25,882 bases of DNA, from the IMG/VR virus record IMGVR_UViG_3300020083_000066, positions 1-25,882 of that record; one strand, 5' to 3'. Source of the DNA: a virus. A program made the translations under genes and the position numbers. The notes beneath the pieces are model-generated. The model ran no database searches. It was not told the DNA's origin and saw only the letters and a program-made list of their open reading frames with translations. Below, in pieces: positions 7,323-14,567 of this stretch. Positions within the stretch are counted from its first letter, which is position 1, and each line of letters starts with the position of its first letter.

Positions 7323-7844
7323 ATGACGACAGAAGAGGTATTCAGTCAGATAAGGCAGCGGTTGGACAGAGCGATAGACAACGCTCTGGATATGATAGGC
7401 GAACGGCTGCGGGGGGAGACACAGAAGCTATTGCGGGGGAAGAAGAAGATAGCCTGGAAGGAGCTGTTTGACAGCATCGTTTACCGGAAGGAGCGGCTGG
7501 CTTCGGGCTGGATACTGCATTTTGGGAGCAATGCCCGGCATGCGCGGTGGGTAAGTGAGGGCAGACCGGCGGGGAAGATGCCACCGATTGAGCCGATCAA
7601 GCGTTGGGTAATCCAAAAAGGGAGATTGAATCCGGGACTATTTAAGGGCGGGTTTGAGCGATATAACAGAATGAGCAAGAAGCAGAAAGCGGGTAAAGAG
7701 GCGGAAGCAGAGCGGGCAGCGTGGGGAGTGGCGATTAAAATCAAACATCGAGGAATCAAGGAATTTCCGTTTTTGACATTGATAGTGAACCAGGAGATAG
7801 GTAAAATCAACCAGATATTGCAAAAAGCGGTGCGGGAGATGTGA
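7323..7844 (+). CDS. HK97 gp10-like head-tail/tail-completion protein
   Basis: A 173-aa protein. The central segment LHFGSNARHARWVSEGRPAG, followed by PPIEPIKRWVIQKG, matches the H-x-x-W-V-x-x-G-x-P-x-G-x-x-PP-x-x-x-I-x-x-W pattern of HK97 gp10-like or phage virion morphogenesis proteins. These join the tail to the head or complete the neck. The C-terminus ends in a helix typical of the family. The stop overlaps the next start (TGATG at 7842-7846), indicating translational coupling to MuF. Confidence 0.75.
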   Translation: MTTEEVFSQIRQRLDRAIDNALDMIGERLRGETQKLLRGKKKIAWKELFDSIVYRKERLASGWILHFGSNARHARWVSEGRPAGKMPPIEPIKRWVIQKGRLNPGLFKGGFERYNRMSKKQKAGKEAEAERAAWGVAIKIKHRGIKEFPFLTLIVNQEIGKINQILQKAVREM

Positions 7845-9259
7845 TGAAGAGTGATGTGCGCAGTTTGGCAGCGAGCCGGGAGATCTGGCGGGCAAGCCGG
7901 GATAGAGACAGCCGGTTTGAGCTACTGACGGAGATAGATGCCATCATGGAAATAGTGGGCAAAGCCAAGCTGCGGAGCGCACAGGTGGAAGCGCTGATCA
8001 ACGACATGTACCTGGTGTTAGCTAACACACGGGAGGAACATCTGAAAGCAGCCTACCGGGAGATATTGAACGGACTGCAGGGGGGGATGGATGCGAGCCA
8101 GGCGGCGGAGCTGATCCGGCTGAAGCTGGGGGACGAATATGCAATAGCAGTGAACAAGCCGGTATATGAGTGGAGTAAAAGCGTATATAAACTGGGACAA
8201 CAGGAGATAAAGGCACAAACCGGGATCAGAATCGGATATGGGATAGAGGACGAGCAGGCGGTCAAATTATTACATGAGAACAACATATTTTACATAGGTC
8301 AGTATTATGACAGCCAACGGGGTGACATCATGCAGCGGGACTTGGGAAGGCTGTTTGCGGAGAGTTTGTCTCAACGAGAGCTGGCAGATAAGATAGCGGA
8401 GGCGATAGACCTGGATAACAAGCTGGGGAAGCACTACTTTCAGGGGTTTGTACGGCATGCGGCGGGGAGAGTGCGGAACGTTAGCCATGCGGTCACCTAT
8501 GAGCGGATAGGAGTGGAATATGCGGAAGTGGTGGCGATATTGGACGCTGCGACAACGGAAATCTGCCAAGAGATGAACGGGCGTTTGATCCCTGTGAAAC
8601 GGATGCGGGAGACGGCGGAGCAGATATTAAACATTGACACGGAAGGCAAGACACCGGATGAAGTAACAGAAGAGCTGAAGGCGATAGTGCCGTTCTGGAA
8701 TGACAAGGAGACAGGACGGATCAAAGGAATGAGCACGGAAGAATTGCTGACGGAGAATGCCGGATTGGACTTGCCACCTTATCACTGGGGCTGCAGGACA
8801 ACGACAGTGGCGTATTTTGAAGAGGAAGGGGAGAGCTATCAGGCGGAGGTTGGAACGGAGTGTGACGAAGAGACGGAGAATTATGCCAATAATCTGACGG
8901 ACAGAGAGATAGGTAACAAGATTCAGGCAATCCGAGAGATGGAGCGATTGGGGTATCGGAAGGAAGATTTGGCAAGCGACTGGGAGAAGCATTATGTGAA
9001 AGACCCAGATAAATGGGGACAATCTTTTAAAGATGAAAAGGATTATGCTGCATATGCCAATAGCGTGATAAAAGAAGCTGAACACGTAGCTATGCATATG
9101 TGGAATAAAGCGGAACTGCAGTTTGATTTTATTGGGAAAGGATGTTATGTGGTGGCAAACGGCAAGATGGAGATAGTGGGGATGTATCCACAAGGCAGCA
9201 CAGAAAGACTGTGGGAGCAACGGAAAAATTGGGTCAGGCTAAGAGGTAAAAATGGATAA
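7844..9259 (+). CDS. MuF head protein with C-terminal nuclease-like (BECR-type) extension
   Basis: A 471-aa protein. The ATG at 7844 overlaps the previous stop; a GTG at 7841 is an alternative. The MuF core is marked by LDAATTEICQEMNG near residue 233 and LPPYHWGCRTTTVAY near 309; MuF proteins sit at the portal and are often injected. Residues from about 348 onward are not standard MuF. The segment around EKHYVKDPDKWG (His383), YAAYANSVIKEAEHVAMHMW (His414, His418) and GKGCYVVANGKMEIVGMYPQG resembles the layout of barnase/EndoU/colicin/RelE-fold nuclease domains attached to phage MuF proteins. The final ~270 nt are more AT-rich than the core. Toxin activity is inference; MuF itself is well supported. 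Confidence 0.82.
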   Translation: MKSDVRSLAASREIWRASRDRDSRFELLTEIDAIMEIVGKAKLRSAQVEALINDMYLVLANTREEHLKAAYREILNGLQGGMDASQAAELIRLKLGDEYAIAVNKPVYEWSKSVYKLGQQEIKAQTGIRIGYGIEDEQAVKLLHENNIFYIGQYYDSQRGDIMQRDLGRLFAESLSQRELADKIAEAIDLDNKLGKHYFQGFVRHAAGRVRNVSHAVTYERIGVEYAEVVAILDAATTEICQEMNGRLIPVKRMRETAEQILNIDTEGKTPDEVTEELKAIVPFWNDKETGRIKGMSTEELLTENAGLDLPPYHWGCRTTTVAYFEEEGESYQAEVGTECDEETENYANNLTDREIGNKIQAIREMERLGYRKEDLASDWEKHYVKDPDKWGQSFKDEKDYAAYANSVIKEAEHVAMHMWNKAELQFDFIGKGCYVVANGKMEIVGMYPQGSTERLWEQRKNWVRLRGKNG

Positions 9260-9539
9260 AACTTATATAATGAACTATTTAAACGGATTCATTGAGTTTA
9301 ATACAGCCAGAGGCACGATATGGGCTGATTTGAATGCCATATTTGAGCACATGGAAGAGTACTTTGGCTATAATAAAGATAACTATGATGAAGAGATAGC
9401 CGGAGTTTTGAAGACTATCAAAGGGTTAATGGATGCCAGCGCAATCAGGGAAGCAGAGGTATGGCACAAACAAGCAGCTAACAAGAAACAAACTGCCTGG
9501 TGGATAGAGATAATGAGGCATGAAGGAGCAACGCTATGA
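9252..9539 (+). CDS. small acidic protein, candidate immunity partner of the MuF tail domain
   Basis: A 95-aa protein starting inside the end of the MuF gene (8-nt overlap), so it is probably coupled to it. It is helical, acidic and Trp/Tyr-rich (EEYFGYNKDNYDEEIAG in the middle, TAWWIEI near the end), with no signal peptide or known motif. Size, charge, overlap and the shared shift to AT-rich codons match what is known of immunity genes next to polymorphic toxins. I do not recognise the family. It could alternatively be an unrelated phage accessory gene. Confidence 0.7.
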   Translation: MDKTYIMNYLNGFIEFNTARGTIWADLNAIFEHMEEYFGYNKDNYDEEIAGVLKTIKGLMDASAIREAEVWHKQAANKKQTAWWIEIMRHEGATL

Positions 9540-9778
9540 CCAAGATGATATACCGGACAGAAGTGAAAGAAATGGAAGAAATCCGGATCAAGTGCGGGAC
9601 CTGCGGGACAGTGATCGAACTGGGGTGCAATTCAACTCATACGCCAGATAAGTGTATAAATTGCGATAAGGAAATGGACAAACACATAAAGGAAGCTATT
9701 GTGTTATTGCGTGATGGAATAAAGCAATACAGCCTGAGCAAAGGATTTGAGCTGAGCGTGCAGACGGAGAAGGAATAG
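9536..9778 (+). CDS. small zinc-ribbon protein
   Basis: An 80-aa protein linked to the previous gene by an ATGA overlap. Two knuckles, IKCGTCGTVIELGC near residues 18-31 and KCINCDKEM near 39-47, give a CX2C...CX2C set expected to bind one zinc ion in a ribbon. The C-terminal half is helical. Such small ribbons occur in many phages with regulatory or unknown roles. It is the last gene before a strong terminator and completes the MuF-associated trio. Confidence 0.7.
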   Translation: MTKMIYRTEVKEMEEIRIKCGTCGTVIELGCNSTHTPDKCINCDKEMDKHIKEAIVLLRDGIKQYSLSKGFELSVQTEKE

Positions 9779-9816
9779 AAGTGTAATAACGCGAGAGAGA
9801 ATCAGCTATTTAAGAG

Positions 9817-9850
9817 AAAGTCGGTGTAAAAGCCGACTTTTTTTTATTTT
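9817..9850 (+). terminator. rho-independent terminator
   Basis: AAAGTCGG (9817-9824) pairs with CCGACTTT (9833-9840) across an 8-nt loop and is followed by a T-rich run to 9850. It closes the terminase-to-zinc-ribbon block and separates it from the protease/capsid block. Confidence 0.9.
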
Positions 9851-9852
9851 GT

Positions 9853-9880
9853 GTGACAGGAAGCGACAGGTGTGTTTGAC
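9853..9880. promoter_or_regulatory. 28-bp motif shared with 3139-3166 (copy 2)
   Basis: The copy begins three bases after the terminator T-run and matches the copy at 3139 in 25 of 28 bases. It lies at the start of a 370-nt gene-free gap leading to the protease gene. A regulatory site for late transcription is the simplest idea, but no clear promoter boxes are visible. Confidence 0.4.
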
Positions 9881-9939
9881 CAAGAATCAGGGCATTGGAA
9901 ACTCTGCTTATGAACGACAGAGATTATTTAAGCGGAAGA

Positions 9940-10137
9940 AGATTCCTGCCTTCGCAGGAATGACGGAAATATGGAATGGATCCCCGATCAGGTCGGGGAT
10001 GACAAAGCAAGGAAGTGGATCCCCGATCAGGTCGGGGATGACATTAAAACTGGATACCGGCCTTCGCCGGTAAGACGAAACAGGGAACTGGATGCCGTTC
10101 TACAACGGCAAGTTTAGATACCGGGCTTCACCGGTAG
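9940..10137 (+). repeat. island of six consecutive palindromic repeats
   Basis: Six units follow one another: 9940-9964 (TTCCTGCCTTCGCAGGAA), 9977-10004 and 10016-10043 (both TCCCCGATCAGGTCGGGGA), 10050-10077 (TACCGGCCTTCGCCGGTA), 10088-10112 (GCCGTTCTACAACGGC) and 10116-10136 (TACCGGGCTTCACCGGTA). Stem sequences differ but each remains self-complementary, and each keeps GGAT at the 5' side. A frame across the island exists but encodes only repeats and is not a gene. The remainder of the gap (9881-9939) shows nothing recognisable. Confidence 0.9.
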
Positions 10138-10150
10138 AGCGGGAGAAAAG

Positions 10151-11200
10151 ATGAAAGGTAAGAGACTGAAGGGCTTGAGGGTAAAGTTTATCAGCCTGGT
10201 AGATAAAGGAGCGAATAACCGCCCGATTGTGCTGAAGGATGAGGGGCAAGTGGAGCATCTGCTTACGGTGTCGATAGCGAAGGTGGATGAAGAACTACGG
10301 AAGGTGTATGGGATAGTATATCCGGTGAATGAGAAGGATGCGCATGGGGATTGGGCTTTGAAGGAAGATTTATGGCCTGCACAGGAAGACTTTATGAAAA
10401 ACATGCGGCTTTTGAACATCGACCGTCAGCACAATATGGAGAAGCAGGAAGCATTTATCAGCGAGAGCTGGATAGTGCGGGCCGGAGATCCGATGTTTCC
10501 GGAGGCGAAGGATGTGGATGCCTGGGCAGTGGCGGTGAAGATAGAGGACGATAAACTCTGGGCGGACTGCAAGAGTGGTAAGATAGGCGGACTGAGCTTA
10601 TACGGGACATTCATGGATGACAGCGGCAAGAGCCTGTGGGAGCAGTTCAAGAACTGGGCAGGCATCAAAAAGACGATGCTGGATGATGAGCTGAGAGCCA
10701 GAAGCGCAGAAGAGATAATGTGGGCATTTCAATGCGCCATCAGAGAATTGATAGAGAGCCAGGATGAGAGCATAGACAAAGAGATGGAACTGGCCGAGAT
10801 GCTGAACCAACTGGGCGTGATGCTATCGGAGACAATCTTGATGAAATCGGGGGCGGTGCTGAGCCAAAGCAACCGCAGTAAACTGGAGAGCGCAATCGAG
10901 AGTTTACGGCTGATATTAGAGGCAGCAACAAGCGAAAAAAGTCATAAAGGAGAAGACAAAATGGACGAAAAGCAAGTAAAGGCATATGTGGACGAGGCTT
11001 TGGCCAAGCAGAAGCAGGAGCTGGAGGCAGCCCACACAGAGCAGATGGCAGCGGTAACGAAATCTGCCGAGGACAAGATAAGCGAGCTGGAGAAGAAACT
11101 TGCAGCCACCCAAGAGACAGTGGAACTGCTGAAGGCAACCATCCTGAAATCCAGCCAGCAGGAAAACGGTGGCGGCGGGGAAGCCGTCAGCGTGGTTTAG
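10151..11200 (+). CDS. prohead maturation protease (XkdF/S78_2-like) with C-terminal scaffold
   Basis: A 349-aa protein. Residues about 40-160 carry RKVYGIVYPVNEKDAHGDW, LNIDRQHNMEKQ (His94), ISESWIV (Ser104/Ser106) and GKIGGLSLYGTF, the pattern of XkdF-like putative serine proteases that trim the scaffold and capsid during maturation. The N-terminal FISLVDKGANNRP is also typical of this family. After a helical linker, residues 271-349 form a Lys/Glu/Ala coiled coil ending in a Gly-rich tail, as in capsid scaffolds. An internal start at 10961 probably makes the scaffold alone. GGGAG precedes the ATG. Exact catalytic residues are not assigned. Confidence 0.85.
   Translation: MKGKRLKGLRVKFISLVDKGANNRPIVLKDEGQVEHLLTVSIAKVDEELRKVYGIVYPVNEKDAHGDWALKEDLWPAQEDFMKNMRLLNIDRQHNMEKQEAFISESWIVRAGDPMFPEAKDVDAWAVAVKIEDDKLWADCKSGKIGGLSLYGTFMDDSGKSLWEQFKNWAGIKKTMLDDELRARSAEEIMWAFQCAIRELIESQDESIDKEMELAEMLNQLGVMLSETILMKSGAVLSQSNRSKLESAIESLRLILEAATSEKSHKGEDKMDEKQVKAYVDEALAKQKQELEAAHTEQMAAVTKSAEDKISELEKKLAATQETVELLKATILKSSQQENGGGGEAVSVV
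10961..11200 (+). CDS. nested scaffold protein from an internal in-frame start
   Basis: The ATG at 10961 is preceded by AAAGGAG (10946-10952) at about 8 nt and is in frame with the protease gene. It would give a 79-aa, highly helical acidic/basic coiled-coil protein (MDEKQVKAYVDEALAKQKQ...). Nested protease/scaffold pairs are established for Mu (I/Z) and lambda (C/Nu3). The product would assemble inside the prohead and be removed by the protease. The start is predicted from the sequence, not proven. Confidence 0.65.
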   Translation: MDEKQVKAYVDEALAKQKQELEAAHTEQMAAVTKSAEDKISELEKKLAATQETVELLKATILKSSQQENGGGGEAVSVV

Positions 11201-11209
11201 GAGGGGAAA

Positions 11210-12163
11210 ATGAAGAGTGTACTTCAACAAATCATCGAGATAATGAAAGGCAATGATGCCACCACCTTATCGGTGGGCGGAGTCTTGCAGCCGGGACAGG
11301 CACAGATGCTGATGAGCCTGGTCGTCGATCAGAGCAAATTCATGCAAAGGGTAACGGTCTTGCGCAGCAACAAGCTGAGCTTTCCGGTGCCCATCTTTAA
11401 CCTGGGCAGCCGGAAGCTGGTGCGGATCACGGAAGGGACGGAGGCTTCGGCCAGCAACGACAGTACCAACGTGGGTAAGCTACTGACCCTGAAAGCGGTG
11501 GATCTGCTGTATGACCTGTATTACAGCTTTATCCTGAACAACCTGGACAACCCGAACGTGGAGAAGCTGGTGACCAGCGACATAGCTGTCCAACTGGCGA
11601 ATGACATCCTGGATCTGGCGACGAATGGGACGAGTGAGACCTATTCACCGAGCTTTGTGACGTTGAACAAGGGCTGGATGAAGACCTTAAAAGACAGTGC
11701 TGACGCCAACAAAGTGGACCTGGTGTCGAGCGGCGGGAGCAACAACTATGACAGCATGCAGGACCTGTTTAGCGCGTTGCTGAGAGCAATGCCTGACAAA
11801 TACAAGACGCCACAATGCGCCTTTGCGGTATCACCGACCAGGTTTGAGGATTACTGTAGAGAAATCGGAAACAAGCCGGGGATGGGTCAGATATTGTTGA
11901 ATGGTGACGTAGCCACCTATCTGGGATATTCCGTGGTACCGAATCCATTCATTCCGGTGGATGCGACTGCAGACAACATCTGCGGAACGAACGAATATCT
12001 GTTTGGTGACCTGAAACGGCTGCTGGTGGCATACAGCACAGTGGATGTGCAGAGAAGCGTGGTGGACAAGCCCCGGAAGAAGAGCTTCGAGTACACCTAC
12101 AGCGTGCCGGTGGACTTTGAAATTGCCGGTGACGAAGCGATGGTCATCGCTTACAACTCGTAG
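11210..12163 (+). CDS. major capsid protein
   Basis: A 317-aa protein directly after the protease/scaffold gene, with TAGGAGGGGAAA before its ATG. Features consistent with an HK97-fold capsid subunit are an N-terminal helix, SKFMQRVTVLRSNKLSFPVPIFNLG (about 43-67), a long central LANDILDLATNG helix, and C-terminal FGDLKRLLVAY and FEYTYSVPVDFEIAGDEAMVIAYN segments, typical of the P-domain/A-domain end of the fold. It forms the icosahedral shell. Gene order (protease, scaffold, capsid, connector) supports the call strongly. Confidence 0.85.
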   Translation: MKSVLQQIIEIMKGNDATTLSVGGVLQPGQAQMLMSLVVDQSKFMQRVTVLRSNKLSFPVPIFNLGSRKLVRITEGTEASASNDSTNVGKLLTLKAVDLLYDLYYSFILNNLDNPNVEKLVTSDIAVQLANDILDLATNGTSETYSPSFVTLNKGWMKTLKDSADANKVDLVSSGGSNNYDSMQDLFSALLRAMPDKYKTPQCAFAVSPTRFEDYCREIGNKPGMGQILLNGDVATYLGYSVVPNPFIPVDATADNICGTNEYLFGDLKRLLVAYSTVDVQRSVVDKPRKKSFEYTYSVPVDFEIAGDEAMVIAYNS

Positions 12164-12171
12164 GAGCAACG

Positions 12172-12408
12172 ATGGACGAGAAAAAGATAAAAGTAAAGCT
12201 AAGCTGCAACTATGTCGGGGACAAACGGCTGTATCACAAAGGTGATACTGTCCTGGTAGGGAGCGAGCTGGCAGAGAAGATGCAGAAGATGAACGCGGGA
12301 AAAGTAATCTCAGAGAGTGAGACTATTCCTGCGGCCGGTGCAGATGAAGGCGGAGTGGAAACCGTGGTAAAAAAGCCTTTGGTTAAAGAAGGCAAGAAAG
12401 ACAAATGA
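12172..12408 (+). CDS. small capsid-adjacent protein
   Basis: A 78-aa protein with TAGGAGCAACG before the ATG. Residues 5-48 (KVKLSCNYVGDKRLYHKGDTVLVGSELAEKM) form a short beta-rich domain with a KGD-x-V-x-V strand, as seen in small phage proteins placed between capsid and connector genes. The tail is charged (KEGKKDK). Role unproven; candidates are a head decoration or connector accessory. The ATGA overlap with the next gene suggests coupling. Confidence 0.6.
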   Translation: MDEKKIKVKLSCNYVGDKRLYHKGDTVLVGSELAEKMQKMNAGKVISESETIPAAGADEGGVETVVKKPLVKEGKKDK

Positions 12409-12806
12409 GCGTAGTTACCCGGGTAAATGCGATAGGTAAGTTAACCGATGTGGCTGACGAAAGGATAGAGGCGTTTTTACCGGCAGCCAAAGCCAAGGTA
12501 AAGAGCCAAATCGGGACGACCAACTACAACGCATATACCGGCGGAGAGCTAAGCGCAGATGACACAGAAACGATAGAAAGCGCAGAGGCATATTATGTGC
12601 TGAGTCTGCTGATTCCAGCGCTGCAGGAGCTGAAAGAGGGTAAAGTAATGACCCTGGAGAGCCGCTGGGGTGAAGGCAATGAAGCAGGTAAAAGCATGAG
12701 TGACGTGCTGGCAATGGCAGACAGGTACCGGCAAACGGCAGAAGAGCTGTTGGGCGGGATAAAGCAAAGCTATGCGGCAAAGAGAATTGCCTTTAGAGCG
12801 ATATGA
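12405..12806 (+). CDS. head-tail connector (gp6/DUF1320-like)
   Basis: A 133-aa protein. The N-terminal segment ADERIEAFLPAAKAKVKSQIG, a following helix with ESAEAYYVLSLLIPALQEL, and a final helix with ADRYRQTAEELLGGIK make up the small all-helical fold of HK97 gp6-like or Mu gp36 (DUF1320) connectors, which sit under the portal. Location just after the capsid gene fits. No single diagnostic motif is present. Confidence 0.65.
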   Translation: MSVVTRVNAIGKLTDVADERIEAFLPAAKAKVKSQIGTTNYNAYTGGELSADDTETIESAEAYYVLSLLIPALQELKEGKVMTLESRWGEGNEAGKSMSDVLAMADRYRQTAEELLGGIKQSYAAKRIAFRAI

Positions 12807-12816
12807 ATAAGCGGAA

Positions 12817-12884
12817 TGGATCCCCGATCAGGTCGGGGATGACAGAAATATGGAAGAAGATTCCTGCCTTCACAGGAATGACAA
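12817..12884 (+). repeat. two palindromic repeats upstream of a secreted protein gene
   Basis: Copies at 12817-12844 (TCCCCGATCAGGTCGGGGA) and 12858-12884 (TTCCTGCCTTCACAGGAA, with one mismatch in the stem) occupy most of the 124-nt gap. The AAAGGAG ribosome site lies further down at 12919-12925. Confidence 0.88.
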
Positions 12885-12930
12885 AAAGCGGGATAACGCC
12901 CTTAACAGTGTCGATAAGAAAGGAGAAAAG

Positions 12931-13296
12931 ATGAAAAAGATACTATTCATTATGGTGCTTTTATTAGTAAGCATATTGGTATTTGGCAAGCCGAGTCTGG
13001 CAATAGATGCCAAAGGATATCCCATTCAACTGGCCAAGAGTTTTACCACGGCAGCGGACACAGTGGTAACGGTGGCGGACAGCATAGCGGTGCCGTCCAA
13101 TACGGTAGAAGTAGAAATACTGGTAAAAGACCAGATAGTGTACATAACTGACGGGTTGAGCAACCGAGCCAATACATACTGGATCCAAGTACCGACAGCA
13201 ACCAAGATAACGCTGCCTGTGATGAACAATAGTTATATACGATATAAAGCACTAACGGGAAACGCCAAGCTATACTTTATCTGGCGCAGGATGTGA
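12931..13296 (+). CDS. secreted beta-rich protein, unknown
   Basis: A 121-aa protein with AAAGGAGAAAAG before the ATG. Residues 1-24 form a clear signal peptide (basic start, LFIMVLLLVSILVF core, likely cut after SLA). The mature part is Thr/Val-rich and strand-forming, with VYITDGLSNRANTYWIQVP and a final LYFIWRRM. A signal peptide in a phage late operon is unusual and points to periplasmic or surface action, such as lysis control or exclusion. A virion decoration role cannot be excluded. Family not recognised. Confidence 0.65.
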   Translation: MKKILFIMVLLLVSILVFGKPSLAIDAKGYPIQLAKSFTTAADTVVTVADSIAVPSNTVEVEILVKDQIVYITDGLSNRANTYWIQVPTATKITLPVMNNSYIRYKALTGNAKLYFIWRRM

Positions 13297-13303
13297 GGTT
13301 CAC

Positions 13304-13825
13304 ATGAAATACTACATCATAGCGGTAATAATTCTCTGCCTGAGCTTATGTGGCTTATTGGCAGAGGACAGCGAGCAAGAGGGGACTGAATTGGCAATCA
13401 ATCCCCACATCTCCTTATCCGTACCGGGGCAGGGCGCTGGTCCTGCTCCGGCCTCTTTTCCTAATGCAGAGGGGGCAAAAGGGGATAATCCCTGGAACAA
13501 GATCCTGTTTAATTTGCTTAACCAGTTGGCGGCAATAATCGTACCGTCGGCGGTGGGAGCAATTCTGATCTGGGTAGGAAAGAAAATCGGATGGGATATA
13601 CCTGGCGCGGTAAATACGGCTTTGGAAGCAGCAATTTTAGAATGCATTGCACAGATAAACAACTCATATAGGAAAAGGAAAAGTCCGGAACAGTTAAAAG
13701 AGTTAGCTGTGCAAATGGTGCAGCAAGCGCTACCGAATAAACTGATGAAGGTACTGCTGAAGAAGTATAAGACGGTGGACGCAGCGGTGGAGTATTTTTA
13801 CCGCAAGTCGTTTAAGAAAGGTTAA
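13304..13825 (+). CDS. holin-like membrane protein (LL-H type candidate)
   Basis: A 173-aa protein. Residues 1-20 are hydrophobic and end GLLA, followed by an acidic/proline-rich stretch, so they may be a signal peptide or first membrane segment. A second membrane segment (AAIIVPSAVGAILIWVGKKIGW) spans about residues 72-93. The basic helical C-terminus (RKRKSPEQLKELAVQMVQQALP...) resembles LL-H family holins. Holins open the inner membrane so that the hydrolase can reach peptidoglycan. The hydrolase gene is 1.6 kb downstream. Confidence in the lysis role is moderate. Confidence 0.6.
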   Translation: MKYYIIAVIILCLSLCGLLAEDSEQEGTELAINPHISLSVPGQGAGPAPASFPNAEGAKGDNPWNKILFNLLNQLAAIIVPSAVGAILIWVGKKIGWDIPGAVNTALEAAILECIAQINNSYRKRKSPEQLKELAVQMVQQALPNKLMKVLLKKYKTVDAAVEYFYRKSFKKG

Positions 13826-13882
13826 AGGTTAGCCGTTAATGGTTAAAAGCGGAATGGATCCCCGATCAGGTCGAGGATGACA
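13818..13882 (+). repeat. GGTTAAA unit plus palindromic repeat
   Basis: A GGTTAAAGGTTA / TGGTTAAAA block (13820-13848) overlaps the end of the holin-like gene and is followed by a palindrome at 13855-13882 with a partly degraded stem (TCCCCGA / TCGAGGA). AAAAAGGAG of the next gene follows directly. Confidence 0.75.
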
Positions 13883-13904
13883 AAGTAAAGAAAAAGGAGC
13901 CAAA

Positions 13905-14381
13905 ATGGCAGGAAAATTCATAGACAGGGTGTACTACCGCAATACGAGCACCTATCCCACGGGGACAGTGAATGTATCATCCGGCTGGAGCAAAATACCG
14001 GCAGCCAGCAATGCGCTGAGCGGAGTAATTATTGAAGAAAAAGCCGGGGCTGGGATTGAGACGGCAACCACACGCAAAAAGGGGAACGGCAACCAGTTTG
14101 TGGTGAGCGAGAAGGCAACCTTCAAAGTACAACTGATGAAGGTAGCCGCTGCTGACTATGCTGCATTGAGAGCAGCATTTGTGAACATTGACGTAGATAT
14201 AATCCTGGTGGACAGCGCCAATCCGACGGTAGGTTATCTGACACATAACATCTGCGTGTATCCGAAAGGGTCCCTTGAAGGCGGAAACACCTACACGGTG
14301 GAAATAAGCGGCGAGTGTGAACGCGGCAGCGACATCAGCAGCGTACCGCACGCATTTTTAACCGTATCAAACGTTAGTTAA
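13905..14381 (+). CDS. tail tube-like protein 1 (major tail protein candidate)
   Basis: A 158-aa protein with AAAAAGGAG before the ATG. It is strand-rich and shares a block pattern with the protein at 14594-15331: an E-x-KA segment, a GN...VSEKA strand, a Y-x-x-L helix with VD-x-x-L-x-DS, and a closing L-x-G-x-LE-x-G-x-x-Y-x-V strand. This beta-sandwich-like pattern, the size and the position ahead of the tape measure fit siphovirus tail-tube subunits. A hairpin terminator directly after the stop would favour high expression of this gene, as is usual for a major tail protein. Confidence 0.6.
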   Translation: MAGKFIDRVYYRNTSTYPTGTVNVSSGWSKIPAASNALSGVIIEEKAGAGIETATTRKKGNGNQFVVSEKATFKVQLMKVAAADYAALRAAFVNIDVDIILVDSANPTVGYLTHNICVYPKGSLEGGNTYTVEISGECERGSDISSVPHAFLTVSNVS

Positions 14382-14406
14382 GGGGCGGGCGAGAGCCTGC
14401 CCTTTT
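14380..14406 (+). terminator. GC-rich hairpin after the tail tube gene
   Basis: AAGGGGCGGGC (14380-14390) pairs over 11 positions, with two G-T wobbles, to GCCTGCCCTTT... (14395-14405) around a GAGA loop. Only a short T run follows, so it may be a partial terminator or a transcript-stabilising hairpin. Confidence 0.55.
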
Positions 14407-14418
14407 GGTATGGTTGAA

Positions 14419-14567
14419 CTGGATTCCGTTGTTCAACGGGACCCCTGGATACCGGCTGTGATCAGGTCGAGGACAGGATCTTCGCCGGTAAGAGGAAACA
14501 AAGAACAAGATTCCCGCCTGTGCGGGAATGACAGTCTTAAGGAAAGCGGGAATGCCCCGGTTGGGGC
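14419..14567 (+). repeat. composite palindromic repeat island
   Basis: This stretch of the 212-nt gap holds TTCCGTTGTTCAACGGGA (14423-14440), a composite unit at 14445-14493, an intact TTCCCGCCTGTGCGGGAA copy (14508-14534) and a GCCCCGGTTGGGGC hairpin (14554-14567). In the composite, the GGATACCGG...CCGGTAAG palindrome is interrupted by GATCAGGTCGAGGACAGGAT, as if one repeat had inserted into the loop of another. The same composite appears at 16724-16776. Confidence 0.82.

Noticed and set aside
9849-10073. 74-codon plus-strand ORF in the gap before the protease
   Set aside because: Its translation consists of repeated GMT and GSPIRSGMT units from the palindrome island; no ribosome site and no protein-like remainder.
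9940-10137. Possible CRISPR array
   Set aside because: Units differ in sequence, spacing is short and irregular, and there are no unique spacers of constant length; it is an island of dispersed palindromes.
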